From assembly GCA_030737875.1 (NCBI GenBank), contig CM060912.1, positions 883,957,199 to 884,021,198 on the forward strand: 64,000 bases of DNA. Reading direction: 5' to 3'. Within the stretch, counting starts at the first letter, position 1; each line of letters starts with the position of its first letter. The notes under the pieces are model-generated. The model saw nothing but the letters and a program-made list of their open reading frames with translations, did not search any database and was not told the origin of the DNA. This document shows, piece after piece, positions 46,901 through 59,807 of the stretch. The translations under genes and the position numbers were made by a program. The stretch is from Allium sativum. Lineage: Eukaryota; Streptophyta; Magnoliopsida; Asparagales; Amaryllidaceae.

Positions 46901-49768
46901 ATCGTACATTTCAGTTAACCACTAACTGAATTCCAATGTCATTTCCCTTTTTTTTTAATTAATTAACTTAATTAATTTAAAATCGCCTTTAATTAATTAA
47001 AAACAATTTTCCCATTCCACCAGCCTGTAGGTAAAATCTATGGTTCGCTCTGCCTTTAAACTGGGATAAAACATCTTAATTACTTCCTCTATAAACTCGA
47101 TTAAAATATATTCTTATAAATTGCTTATATAAACCAATCGAAACTTTTATTCAGTTATAAATTAAATTTATAACTTTTAACCTATATCGATCCACCAGAC
47201 AGTAGAACGACGTTTAAACAATACCCTTTTAGGCCATTTTTCCAAATCAACAATGTCGATTTATTTCCAATACAACAATGACGAACATCTAGCCAACCAT
47301 CACGTTTAAACAGGGTTTTGGTGTCAGTCAGGTTGTAACAATTCATATATATGCACACCAACAAAAATACAGTTAATTTGAGGAATTCGGCCGGATCCCT
47401 CCAACCTGTCCTTCTCTGCATCACAGATGTCAGTTGATAACAATATGCGAATTAAACAATTTGCAGAATATAAATAACTGCAACCATCAACCAACAACAA
47501 GCAACTTGCATCCATCGCATCCAATCAGCCAATTTAAACTGTTAACCGCAAAATATAATTTACCGTGACTTTACCACATCACAGTATTCCAGAAGGTGTG
47601 AGAATTAACTCACCAGAGTTTGTTCTGGTCAACGGTTGACGTGTTTGTCGCTTTTAATTTGAACCATTCGTCCAAAAATAGCTGAATTTTCAACGGTGTC
47701 GGATTGACTCCTAGTCAGTGCCATCGGAAAGGTCTCGTCCCTGCGATCCCAACGCATCTTGTTTCGTTAAATTTCGTTAACGTATGAAAGAGTTATCACC
47801 AAAATACGTTTTGCAAATTTATCGATTATTATTTAAACTAATTAATGATTTAAATAATTAAGCAATGATTACCTTAATCAACACTAATCAGGCCACGTCA
47901 TCCTCAGTTTGCTCAAAAACGCATTTCCCCTTTTGTAATTTGTAAAACCCGATCCCTCCCTCCTTTGCTAATTCTCGTCGCCATCCCAATCAATTTTCGC
48001 CACCACCGTTGATCCTGGGCCAACCCTCGATGGTCCATCACCTCCGCGCCAACGCCAGCTCCACTCGCCCACCAGCCTCCGCCGCCAAAGCGTCCCTCCT
48101 TCGCCGGAAATCGAAGATGCCCCAATCCCATTCGATTGCCAAATTCCGCCGCTCCCGACCCAGATTGGTGACCGGACCACCACCAACGCGAGCGCCTCGC
48201 CACCCAGCTCCACCTCACCTTAGGCCGCGACGCCAGATCACCCCCCAGTCGCCGGAATCCGGCAATTCCCATTTGTGACTTCGAAAATCAACCCAAAAAC
48301 CTGACCTCCGTTCATCCAACCACCACGACCACCACGGTCGATTTCAGACCTCGAGGCGCCAGCCAAATACAAGCCCTTTCTGTCCTCTACCAAAGCCCCA
48401 AGATCTCGTCTTCTAAAATCAACCACAGCTCTCGAATTTTGGCCACAACCGAAGACTGTTCTTCGCTGTTCTTCGTGGATTCAGGCCACCTCGGACCTCC
48501 GATCAACCCAAGTTTTTGTCAGCATGTAGATCTCGACTGGATCTACAACATTGCCTTTGGTTGCCATAGCAAAATCATCATGGATTGAAAGATATAAACA
48601 GATTTGCGATGGAGGGTCTTTTTGCAAAATGACATGAAGAATTCTGAAATGGAGGCTAGGGTTTGATGGAAAAGGGTTTATATAGTTGTAATTTATATTA
48701 TTTTAAGTCGATGTGATGTCTGACAATGACTGACGATTTTTATTTCGTGCCTATCGCGTTTTCGAACATCGTTTATTCGCTGCTGCGCTCGCATACGAAC
48801 CCCGTTCGAGACGCAACTGGACGGCATCGTATAATTTGACGATACGGTCCTAACGAAACTTGTTTCGTCGAATTCCGTGCTCGTATGCTCAAATAGCGTT
48901 TGTACACGTCCAATTATGTCGATTTATTTTGCATTTTATTTTGCCACGCTCACAGAATAACCCCGATTGACGCGCCATTTGAAAATCTGGCAATAATTTA
49001 CTGTTACGGTCACAACAAAATTTGTTTCGTCGAAAACAGAGGTCGTTTGAAAAATGTCCCTTTTGAACTGGCCAATTTTGAATAAAATAACCCAAATTTA
49101 AAATACTTCAATATAATAATATTAAAATATTGCAGTTGGCCATACACCACCAGAATTTGATGTATTACCAAGGAAAAATATCCCGGGTTGAATTCTAAGC
49201 CAAATCGATATTTAAAATATTTAAAAACCATTATTTTATATAACTGCAGCGCTATATATATAAAAGGAATTCTGGCGCTGTTTTTCTGAGAATTTGATTT
49301 GGACATAAAATAAAATCTACACAACGAAAACTGGATTTTTCTCTGCCGTTGGGAAGATATTGTCAAACTGGTCCCAACGTTTCTTGTTTCGAGGAAATCC
49401 GACTTATTTTGAACCCGATACGACCAATTGAAGTTCAAAACGCCAAATCGCGAACTACCGCGCCGCTGCAGCTCGTTATTTAATTAAATTATAAACTATA
49501 TATATTCGTCGTCGTTTTCAAAACGAATTGTCACTAAAATCCCCCCATAAACAATATTTGACCACTTTAAACTGTCGGATCACAGTATATTTCAATTTCG
49601 ACAATTTCCCATATTTTGGAAATTAAAATAATATTTATTATTTATTTTAAGTAATATATTCACAATATAATCGTTAAATTCGATTATTCAACCTCAAACC
49701 AATATTTTAAATTATTAAAATATTTAAAATAATCCAATTAAATTGGCAGAAAAATACGGGTCGTTACA
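43941..49768 (-). repeat. C2 5' LTR
   Basis: Nearly identical to 37105-42931, with all the same parts shifted by 6836-6837 bp: block 45706-45808, hairpins 45466-45493 and 47380-47401, donor 47608-47613. The GAGGAATCC hairpin has lost one pair here (GAGGAATTC). Confidence 0.94.
45706..45808 (-). other. Conserved block in C2 5' LTR
   Basis: Second LTR copy of the ~104-bp block, identical by eye to 38870-38972. Confidence 0.75.
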
Positions 49769-49773
49769 ACGAC
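49769..49773. repeat. Target-site duplication of C2, right copy
   Basis: ACGAC, identical to 37100-37104. Confidence 0.95.
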
Positions 49774-51002
49774 TGTCCCCTGCTTCGAACTGTACAGAGT
49801 CCCCCAACTCCGCCGAACTGTACTGCACCCAGACCCACCGCCTCAATGTTGCCACAAACTCCAGCAACCGTTGCCAGGCTTTCCACCCTTACGTATTTGT
49901 TTTGATTTTGTGAAGCTTTGGTTTTTCTGAAATGAACAAAGAAGGCGTGATATATCCAGAGGATATGGGGCGAAGTGATAAGAAGAAGATCTGGAAGAAG
50001 ATGGAAGTTGCGTGCAATATATTTATAAAAGAAGGAAAACTTCGATGGTAAGCAATAGGGATGAGGGTAGGTGCTCGATATAGGGTATAGTGTACGTTAT
50101 TTCAACAATTGCATGGTTTTCTGTTCCTTTGTCTTCACGTTTGGATAACATGGGCGCCGGTATGGGTCAGTAAGGGGATGAATGTTCACGGAAATGCTTT
50201 TTCTTTTCATAGGGTATGGAAGATTAAACATAGGGGTATGATTCACAGTCATAGGGTAGGGTGTATTTGCTTGATTTACGGGATGGTGTACGAGCCTTAA
50301 GAGTTAAAGAGTTTCTAATATGTAAAACTTGTATTTTATTTTTATTCACCTAACTTCCACATGAAGTAATTAAATCAAATTACCACATACGAGTCGCCAC
50401 GGACAGAGATAAGAATACGGTCGTTTCCAGTGAGGTGTCACGATCCCAAAAATATAATACTACCGGTAGGTTAACTCATTCTGTGAAACTCCGAAATACT
50501 GATACAGGGTGCACAATACTTCAAATAAAAAGTTGCGTATTTAATTAATTAAAAATTACACTAAAATTCTAAATATTAAATTATCACTATGTCTCTAAAG
50601 AACCTTGTTCAAATTCGAAACCGATATCTAGTTATATCGAATAAACTGTTAGGTCGATAAACGATTCTATAACGACTTTCTGAATATTTGATTTGGATAT
50701 ATCTTGCCATCCAAAAAACGAAATCTCTGTTTTTCACTTCTGTTAAAAAGATACAGTTCGACAGATTCCAACGCTTCTTGTTTTGCAGAAATCCGATATA
50801 AAACGAGTCCTGTACACTAAGTTGAAGTTCAGAACGTTAAATTACGAACTGCAGCGTCGTTATGAGCTCGATTATAATTAATATATATTTTTATACGTTT
50901 AACTTTGTTTAATTAATATATAAATTCACTTATATTACGAATTCAATATTCAAACTATTTTAAATATTCAAATATAAATCGACAAAAATGTGGGACGTTA
51001 CA
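49774..51002 (-). mobile_element. C1 solo LTR, second part
   Basis: Continues the C1 leader after C2 and ends ...TGGGACGTTACA, the reverse of the LTR start. It has a TATA-like stretch near 50875-50895 and a region at 50760-50850 resembling the C2 promoter-proximal module (CAACGCTTCTTGTTTTGCAG). No PBS or PPT is present, confirming solo-LTR status. Confidence 0.85.
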
Positions 51003-51007
51003 TGATT
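51003..51007. repeat. Target-site duplication of C1, right copy
   Basis: TGATT, identical to 32475-32479. Confidence 0.93.
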
Positions 51008-52611
51008 TAACTTTCAAAATCCCTTTGAAAGAAACGGTAATCTTTATATCAAAACTCTTTGATATTATAACAATGTCTAAATCAAGTAAATAACAATCTA
51101 GTGGAAACGTCTGCATCTCACGTTCCACATATATAATGTACAATCAAAAACCACAAGCACTTATTGGGTAATGGATTTCCAACTATGACAAGGTATGGAA
51201 CCACCTTCCGCTGGTATATCTCTAGAGGAGAATACACCGAGTTCAACAAAAACATCTTGCAACTCAGCCACACATGACCGACCACTCATTTCGTTTGAGT
51301 GTATCGAATGTATATCACCAACGGTTGGGATCAGCAACCGTTTCCCGAATGGGACAGCATCAATAATAGATTTTTAGAAGTAAATGAAACTCTAGATCAG
51401 GTGATTATACACCCTAATAGGTGCGACCTACATAGCCATGCTGCCTGCCCGATTTCTGTCATTTACCGGTTGATGAGGCTTGAGGTTACGCTTTATCATC
51501 GCATCAGATTCACTTCGAATGCCACATTGTCAGATCCATCGAAAATCACTAATTTGACATTTACAACAGTTCATTACGTGTTAGCTAAAGAAGGTTCCTT
51601 CTCCGCTTCCACTCTTGGTACGGTTGAAGAAATCAATGTACGTGACCTTTCTGGAAATACTCTGTCAAACATTCATCCATAGAAGTCATCCAGGAACAGG
51701 ATGAACTGAAGGCACTATTATCTAAGACTTATACAATAGCCCTTGCACTATACTCCGTCTTCAATTTTCTTTGGCATATAGGATTCGCAATGCTTATGCC
51801 AATACAGAGTGGTTCTTTGGATAATAATCCAACCGGTCTCTCCATATTGACAACGATGGTCAAAAACTTCGATAGTCTGTGATTTAACTATCGAAAAAAA
51901 ACAAGTGTTTCGATAGTCGATGATTTAACTATCGAAGAAAACAAGTGTTCATCCAATTATCAAACAATCACTAAGCCGTTAATTAATATTCCATTAATTA
52001 AATCACTTTTCCATTTCTTTATCAATATTTGTTAAACAAATATTTTCAATAACCATATTGGCCTTTTACGTTATTTGGAAAACATTTCCGAATATCGCCT
52101 TCCTTTATTTTCTAAACTTAGAAAATATATGATAGTTATAATTGGAAAATATTCCAATTACTTATCTCTTTTCCAGTCTCGTTTATTTCTATACTTTGGA
52201 AATATTTATTATTCTATTTCCAAGCTTACATTTATTTGGGTTAAAACGGATGTTGTGTAAAACATCGTTACGACAACCCAAATACTATATTCAACTAACT
52301 CTTATCCAACATTGATTTTCGAGCCTGAAATCTTACTATTTATTTGTAAATAATGAAATCAATCAAGTTGGGGGTATAACTACCTCTCAGACCTTGACTG
52401 AATAACATTTATAACGTCAAAACAGATATGACTACTTACTCGAATAATCAATACCATACAACTAATTCTTCACTTTTAAACACATATACACCTTCTCTTT
52501 CTATTCTTACTAGATTTTATTCTTATACTTCATTTTTGATTATACTATTCTATTTCTAAGTTCGTTTCCTTATCGACTTCTATATATATTGATATATAGA
52601 ATTCTAGTTAT

Positions 52612-52830
52612 CAGAATTTCTTAAAAATATTCTAACTCCTTAAATTCCCGGAAAAATTCGCCATAACCACCTTTGTACCGGGGGCATCGGGATATTTCAA
52701 ATAGCCTCTCATGGCCCTCACCAATGCAAAAAGAAAAAGAAAAAGCCAAGCGGCTAGCCGATACGGTGCATAAAATCTCATATATGAATTAAATACGTAC
52801 ATTTTTGTCGAGCATTCTATTTATATACCT
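52612..52830 (-). other. A/C-internal-like block inside a B LTR
   Basis: Reads through TTCGCCATAACC, GTACCGGGGGCATCGGGATA, GCCAAGCGGCTAGCCGATA and TTTTTGTCGAGCATT. In A4 the same series lies in the internal region next to the PPT (about 62985-63180), and in C2 at 43110-43300. LTR Y has lost ~63 bp of it. Confidence 0.7.
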
Positions 52831-53653
52831 TCTAACACTTTATCCATACATGTCTCCTGTATATCTATACCTGTCCAATTTAATTCAACTATACCCGATT
52901 TAACTTAATTCGTTAATTAATTTGTTAATTAACTCCTTAGTCTATTTCACTTTCTATATCCAATTTCCATTTCAACTCTATTTGAATTCTATATTCAAAT
53001 TCCATTTCAATTCTATTTAAATGCTATATTCAAATTCCATTTCACTTTTGATATTCAAATCCTATATTTGAATTCCTTTATATTTTCTATATTCAAATTC
53101 TGTATTTGAATTCCATTTGAATTTCTATATTCAAACTCTATTTGAATTTTCTCTATATTCAAATTTCATTTCAATTTCTATATTCAAATTCTATATTTGA
53201 ATTCCATTTGAATTTCTATATTAAACAAGTCTTGATTTCCAATTCAGTTGAAATCAAATATTTTTACTTTGGAAAAATAACTTTCCCTTTTCAACTTCAC
53301 ACTTGTGTTTTTATTTCTGAATTATCCAATGATAATTCTTTTCACTTCATTTATAAACTTCGTTTATAAAAGAACTATTTATAAACTTCGTTTATAAAGG
53401 AACTACTTGTTTTTATTTCTTTTAAAACAAGTTAATATTTCAAACCTGTTTAAAAATTCGAATTCTGTTTAAAAAAAATAGAATTTCCCTTTTAAATCTC
53501 AAATACCCTTTTTCGATATTTTTATAAATCAATATTCAAGCCCTAGTGATATTTAAATACCCCCAATAGTCAGTTATCAAATCACGGGATTTCTAACACA
53601 TCATATATGACAGTATATATGCAAACAAATAAACAAACAGATAATATATTTTT

Positions 53654-53675
53654 GAGGAATCCAGTTGGATTCCTC
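53654..53675 (-). other. GAGGAATCC hairpin, B LTR X
   Basis: Same perfect 9-bp stem as in LTR Y at 28020-28041. Confidence 0.7.
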
Positions 53676-53999
53676 CAACCTGTTTTCCTGCATCCACAGA
53701 CGTTAGTCAACATAGTAATACCCATCCTGCTTCGAGGCAGGATATCGCGGTATGAAGGTCATCTACTAATATATTTGTGGGGCGCATAGGGAAATCAATA
53801 GCTATGAAACTGCGGGCATCCGCTAATGAGACTGTGGGAATCCAACCAATCTCAACCCAATATATATATATATATATATATAATAGTCAACCAATCCTAG
53901 ATAACTAATATATTTAAAACAATCAGACAACATTCAAACAAGCACAACAATTATTTTTAACAACTAGAAATAATTCTAATTAAATGGTGAGTGAGGTTT

Positions 54000-54005
54000 A
54001 CTCAC
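54000..54005 (-). promoter_or_regulatory. Putative 5' splice donor, B LTR X
   Basis: On the - strand TCACG then GTGAGTAAAC, at the end of the C-rich leader. The LTR Y copy has G to A at the donor. Confidence 0.52.
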
Positions 54006-54868
54006 CGTGATTTTCCTTTGTCGAATATTTATTTAACATTCTCCATCATCTCGCCTTTCCATCTTGTTGAATAAATTAATTTTGTACCTTAAATCTATTT
54101 TCCTTTCATCTCCTTGAACAAGGAGCTTCCCTATCTGCAAATGATTGCACAGTTGAAACCAAATGCTCATCCTCTTTCCTTTTCATCCCAATCCAATACC
54201 ACTGTGAACCATCAACAACAATTTGCCAAACACCCAGACCAAACTCCACTGTCAACTCCAGACCAAACTCAGACAACAGTTTTTCACCTCATCGCACACA
54301 CACTTTGACCTTCACCTCCTTTTATCACATCGGAGCTCCATTTCCATTCCCTGTATACTACCAGACTTCAAGTTCGATTCTTAACCTCGTGTTCCAACCT
54401 GGCGCCATGACATCACGAACCTTCCAGACCTCATCGCCACACAAACCGAGACCCAATAACATCGTACCCCCTTCAATTGAAATCGCGACTCCTGGTTTAG
54501 CACCAACCATCCATCGCAGCTTTGAAATCTCGAAGCCACTCATTGCGTTTTCCTTCCCATATGACAGCGGCTACAGGAGCCTTCGACGCTCCAGGTTAAC
54601 TCACGATACCCCTTTCTGCCATTGAAGACTCGTACGCCGTTTGGATCTAAAGTATTTTAAGGTAGGACGGTTTTTGATTTAAAGGGCATGGGTACTTCGA
54701 TTTACAGAAGCTGATTTTTGCAAAGAAAAGAATGGAACGACATCCTTTTTATTGAAGTTTATGTTTTGGGTTTTGTGGTATAAAAAGAAGCACGGATTCG
54801 ATTTTGAGCCATGAGAAATTTGTGGAAGATAAAGGAAGACGTGGTTTTCTCTCATCCTTTAATTTAGG

Positions 54869-54904
<36 letters not shown>

Positions 54905-55344
54905 AATTAACCGATATCAGTAAATTCACAATACTCCGTGATCCCGAACTCCTCTTCGAACCCAACAATTGACAGTTCTAGGGATAAATCACCATTCTAA
55001 ACACGCTGGGACGGCTACGAAGTCAAATTTTATTATCTGAATAAGATATTAATTTAAACCTATATAAATAAAATTTCAGACAATTTATTCTTCGATAATA
55101 AATAAATATTATTATTCCAATTCAAACAAAATTTCGTATTGATTATTTGAACTGACTTTAATTCATTTTTAAATTTGAATTCAATTTACTTCTTATTACG
55201 ATAATTTAATCTATTCGATATTAAATTGAAATTGATTATTAAGAATTGATAACTTAATATAAATAATTCATTTATATTATCAACTCGATATTTAAATCTG
55301 TATCAAATATTTAAAATTAACCCATAAGAATCCGGGTCATTACA

Positions 55345-57108
55345 ATACCAGTGCATATAACAAAACAGCCAATGCTTTTTGGAAAAATGAAGCTATTATA
55401 AGACCCAGTCCTATCACACAATGCAACGCAAGCCGGGGGATAGGGTTTTCCCTTATAATAGCCAAACATGCTTGGTACATTTAAAACAAATCATTTGATA
55501 CTATTATAAGTGCATAGTGCGTAAAACAACTTCAAATCATAAGTATCAATCATAGACGGCATGGGTACCATATATCATGTCGCCATACTAGGCTCTACAA
55601 TCAAAACCGCAAATGTCACGTATTGGAAGTTGGGTTTCCATCTGTGAACTGAGGCAAAAGATAATCCTCACCGATTCGAGACTCTTTAGCCCGAGCCTCA
55701 GGACAAGTACTCAGTTAAGCCCTTGGATCGTCAGGGCCGGTCCACCGATGCGGATTAAAATGCCTGAACACTGCGTTTCCCCACCCTTTGGGGCGTAGAT
55801 GAGCCCAACACCTCCATCGGCTCCACATAGTCACCGATATATCCGAGGCGCCTCGCAACAGCAACAACCACACAGGTGAAAATAATATAAATGTCAGGGC
55901 TGGTAGGTCACTAACACCACCCTAGCTAGAAGGAATCGCATGCCCTCCCTGAGGTCCTCTCCCATTTCTAGTTCACAACCGGGGTGTGAGGCTCGCGAAT
56001 CAACGTTACACAAAGCTATGCCACATAAGTTGTGCTTTGATCATCAACCACAAGACTCTGCTTTTCAACAAAAGCCTTGATCATTTGCCACATAGGGAAT
56101 TCACACCATGCGATTGATATCCATCAATATATAACTCCTGAGCTCGTACGTCTCAGAGAAGAGCGTTAAGCAAGAGAATAAATTCTCCGCCGCCAAACAG
56201 ATATATATTTAATAGAAATCAATCACACAGAATAAAATCCAATGTCATACACACATTCCATTTACAAGTTCGTTCTGGGTCTGAACGAAACCGGAGGCAC
56301 CTTGTACCTCGCATATCCGTCGATCTCCAAGTACGTATGGACGATCACCAACTGATTCCCTCCTCTTGGGTGTACAGCCCAATCAAGATCATCAGTAATC
56401 ACCCAAATGATGTGAAGACCTCCACTCTTCGACCACCGTCTTCATCCTCGACACATCGTCGAATCATTTATTTAGAATGAGTTAAACCCGGTCTTTCTGA
56501 TTAACTCGCGTATATAATAAACAAGTGTTACACACACACAACATACGCCTCATTCCAATTCAGAATATTCTTTTATTCAAATATTCTTATACTTTGGGAA
56601 AGGTTCCCATTAATTTTATCAAAGATAAATTCTTTAAATTTATTCTTTAATCTTCCTTTAAATATCAATTCAAATTAGTTGGGATTAGCGAACCACACCG
56701 AAGTATTCATTTATTTTATTTCCCAATCCCAACCTATTCATCCCATGAAGTAAAACTGGTTATACTTCATATCTAACACCACGGTGTTATCGGTAAATTC
56801 AATTACCATTTCACATTCAAATCTAATTAAAGATTTAACTATCGCCTGGAGCAAAACTGGTGATACTCCATTCTCGATTATTTCAATCTAATTAAAGATT
56901 CATTAAAACTCCGCTTTGTTTTAATCTTCCCAATAATCACTATCAATGATTATTTAACTTAGGAAATCATATCCTGTCTTTAGCTGGGTTAAAGAACCAA
57001 TGTCACTTAAAACACGGTTCACTATAAACCCAAAATCACATTCCAATAATTATCGAGTTAAAGAACAAGTGTTATTTAAAACACCGTTCACGATAAACCC
57101 AAAAATCA
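55345..57108 (-). repeat. Family A LTR fragment (host of B and A4 insertions)
   Basis: Aligns with A3 LTR sequence from about 4184 to 6107 and with A4 from its 3' side. Left boundary is the B insertion; right boundary is the A4 insertion at 57109. Its remainder would continue beyond A4, outside the window. It contains a diverged copy of the AGTTATTCA-type hairpin near 56465-56508. Confidence 0.82.
57104..57108. repeat. Likely target-site duplication of A4, left copy
   Basis: AATCA precedes the A4 LTR. Its partner should lie just beyond the 5' LTR outside the window. Confidence 0.5.
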
Positions 57109-58110
57109 TGTAACGAGAAGGAATTTCGCTCGATCCGAATCGATCGTTAAACCGACCAAGACCGTTCAAAATCCCTGATCGTAATGAGAACATGACAAAT
57201 CAGAACGCAAACAGAAGAACATTTCATTGTATATTACAACAATTCCATCAGAATACAAGAATATACAAAGTACGAATAAATATCAATCATAGACGGCATG
57301 GGTACCATATATCATGTCGCCATACTAGGCTCTACAATCAAAACCGCACATGTCATGTATTGGAAGTTGGGTTTCCATCTGTGAACCGAGGCAAAAGATA
57401 GTCCTCTACCGATTCGAGATGCTCTAGTCCGCCCCTCAGGCAAGCGCGCAGGCACGCCTTGGATCGTCAAGGCAGGTCCACCGATGTGGATTATTATGCC
57501 TGAACACTGCGTTTCCCCACCCTTTGGGGTGTCAATGAGTCAACAAATGACTCCATCGGCTTCACATAGTCACCGATATATCTGAGGCACCTCGCAAACC
57601 AACAACCACATAAGTCAAACTTGCCAGGGCCTGTCAAACCACTGACGCCACTTCTAACTAGAAAGAAACGCATGTCCTCCCTGATGTCCTCTCCCGTTTC
57701 TGGTTCACAATCGGGGTGTGAGGCTCGCGAATAAACGTTACACAAAGCTACGCAACACAGACCGTGCTTTGATCATCAACCACAAGACTCTGCTTTTCAA
57801 CAGAAGCCTTGACCATTTGCATCTTAGCATGCCACACAGGCAATTCACGCTATGCAATCGATATCAATCACACAGAATGAAATCCGATGTCAGACACACA
57901 GTCCATTTACAAGTTCGTTCTGGGTCTGAACGAAACCGGAGGCACCTAGTACCCCGCATATCCATCGATCTCCAAGTACGTCTGGACGACCACTAACTGA
58001 TTCCCTCCTCTTGGGTGTACGGCCCAATCAACATCATCAGTAATCACCCAAACGACGTGAAGACCTCCAGTCTTCAACCACCGTCTTCATCTTCGACTCA
58101 ACGTCGAATC

Positions 58111-58151
58111 AGTTATTAAGAATGGGTTAAACCCAGTCTTTCTGAATAACT
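58111..58151 (-). other. AGTTATT hairpin, A4 LTR
   Basis: Arms AGTTATT and AATAACT with adjacent AGAA/TTCT pairing and one mismatch. Confidence 0.6.
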
Positions 58152-59805
58152 CGCGTATATAATAAACAAGTGTTACACAAACACAACATACGCCTCATTA
58201 CAATTCATCAGTCACTAACCGTAAATAAACAAGAGAATAATTCCCCAAATATTAACCCCGAAGGCCGAAACCAACATCAGATCAATACCCCGAAAACTGT
58301 TCTGCTTAGCTAACCGACAGTTAATTTCTAAATTTCACATTCTTAGGGAAAGGTTCCCATTAATTTTATCAAAGATAAATTCTTTAAATTTATTCTTTAA
58401 TCTTCTTTTGAATATCGATTCAACTAGTCGGGATTAGCGAACCACACCGAAGTAATCATTTATTTTATTTCCCATTCCCAACCTATTCATCCCATGAAGT
58501 AAAACTGGTAATACTTCATATCTAACACCACGGTGTTATCGGTAAATTCAATTACGATTTCACGTTCAAATCTAATTAAAGATTTAACTATCGCTTGGAG
58601 CAAAACTGGTGATACTCCATTCTCGATCTTTTCAATCTAATTAAAGATTCATTAAAACTCCACTTAGTTTTAATCTTGAACTGGATTAAAGAATCCATGT
58701 CATTTAAAACACGGTTCACGATAAACCCAAAATCACATCACATTTCAATCAGTCCCTAACCGTAAATTAGCAAGTGAGCAATTCCCTAAGTATTCACCCC
58801 GAAGGCCGAAACCAACATTAGATCAATACCCTAGAAACCATTCAACTTAACTAATCTCTAGTTAGTTTCTGACTTCCTTAATTCCTTCGGGTCTAAGAAA
58901 AGTATTATTGAAGATACCGTTCACGACAACCCAAAATCACATTCCATTAATTATCGGGTTAAAGAACAAGTGTTATTTAAAACACCGTTCACGATAAACC
59001 CAAAAATCAATACCAATTCATTTCAAATTAAATATTATTCAATTGGTCACTTCATTAAATCTAAATAAAAAGATTTAATCTTTTTCTCAACTGGGCTTAA
59101 GAACAGTGTTAGTGAAGACACCATTCACAACAAACCCAAATCACATTTGATATTAAATACAAGGCTTTGAATAGAAAATATATCGGCTTATATTCAATAT
59201 CAAATTCTACGAACAACAAATATCGTAATGGAAATAACGATATATATATCTTTCAAATTTCCCTAACAATATCTGTATAATCACGAAATCCAACATCAAA
59301 ATATTCCAAAGACAATTTCGATTCAAATCCATTCCAATTCAATTATTGGAAATTCTGGTTTCTTTTAAAACCATTTCAAATCAAATTTATTTATTTAAAA
59401 ATAAATAAATTATTATTCTAATTCAAAATTAGTTCATTTAGATAAAAATCTATTTTTATCTTTTCAAATATGGAGTTCTCATCCCAATTCTTCACAAATC
59501 ATTTCTTATGATTTTACACAAATTATTGATATTTTTAATAATTTTATCAAGGCCCGTACAGTCGATTTCCTTCAACGGCCATCGAACTGCACTTACAATG
59601 ACCTTTTCCAAATTTGATTTGGAAATAATTCCAAATCCAACTGTTAGATTTCAAATATATAATATTCTTTAGAAAGCACTTTTCGATACGAACCCAACGG
59701 TTCCGGTTTTAGGAGAATCCGACGGTCGGATCCCCCGTAATATCCATTTGAAGTCAATGGTCGAAATTCGCGAACTGCCGCGGCGCGGCGCGTTCTATTC
59801 AGGCC

Positions 59806-59807
<2 letters not shown>

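Larger units (their letters stand above)
37105..49768 (-). mobile_element. Element C2: complete giant-LTR, gene-less retrotransposon
   Basis: 12,664 bp on the - strand. LTRs are 37105-42931 (5827 bp, 3' LTR) and 43941-49768 (5828 bp, 5' LTR); the internal region is 1009 bp. TSD is ACGAC. The LTRs start TGTAACGACCCG and end CGTTACA. By eye the LTRs differ at about 15 positions plus one homopolymer base, so insertion is very recent. PBS and PPT are intact; there is no protein-coding capacity. It has the same plan as A2 but differs in most of its sequence, so the gene-less giant-LTR form has persisted through divergence into families. Confidence 0.95.
51008..55344 (-). repeat. Family B LTR X, part after the C1 insertion
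   Basis: Collinear with LTR Y. It contains the empty A2 target (about 51477-51490), two intact ACTATCGAA hairpins (51868-51895 and 51909-51936), a ~220-bp block of A/C-internal type (about 52612-52830), the AT-rich array (52952-53222), the GAGGAATCC hairpin (53654-53675), an intact donor-like site (54000-54005) and a C-rich leader (54100-54620). It ends ...GGGTCATTACA at 55344 and abuts a family A LTR, so B inserted there; ATACC at 55345-55349 is the likely target duplication, with its partner lost. Confidence 0.9.
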
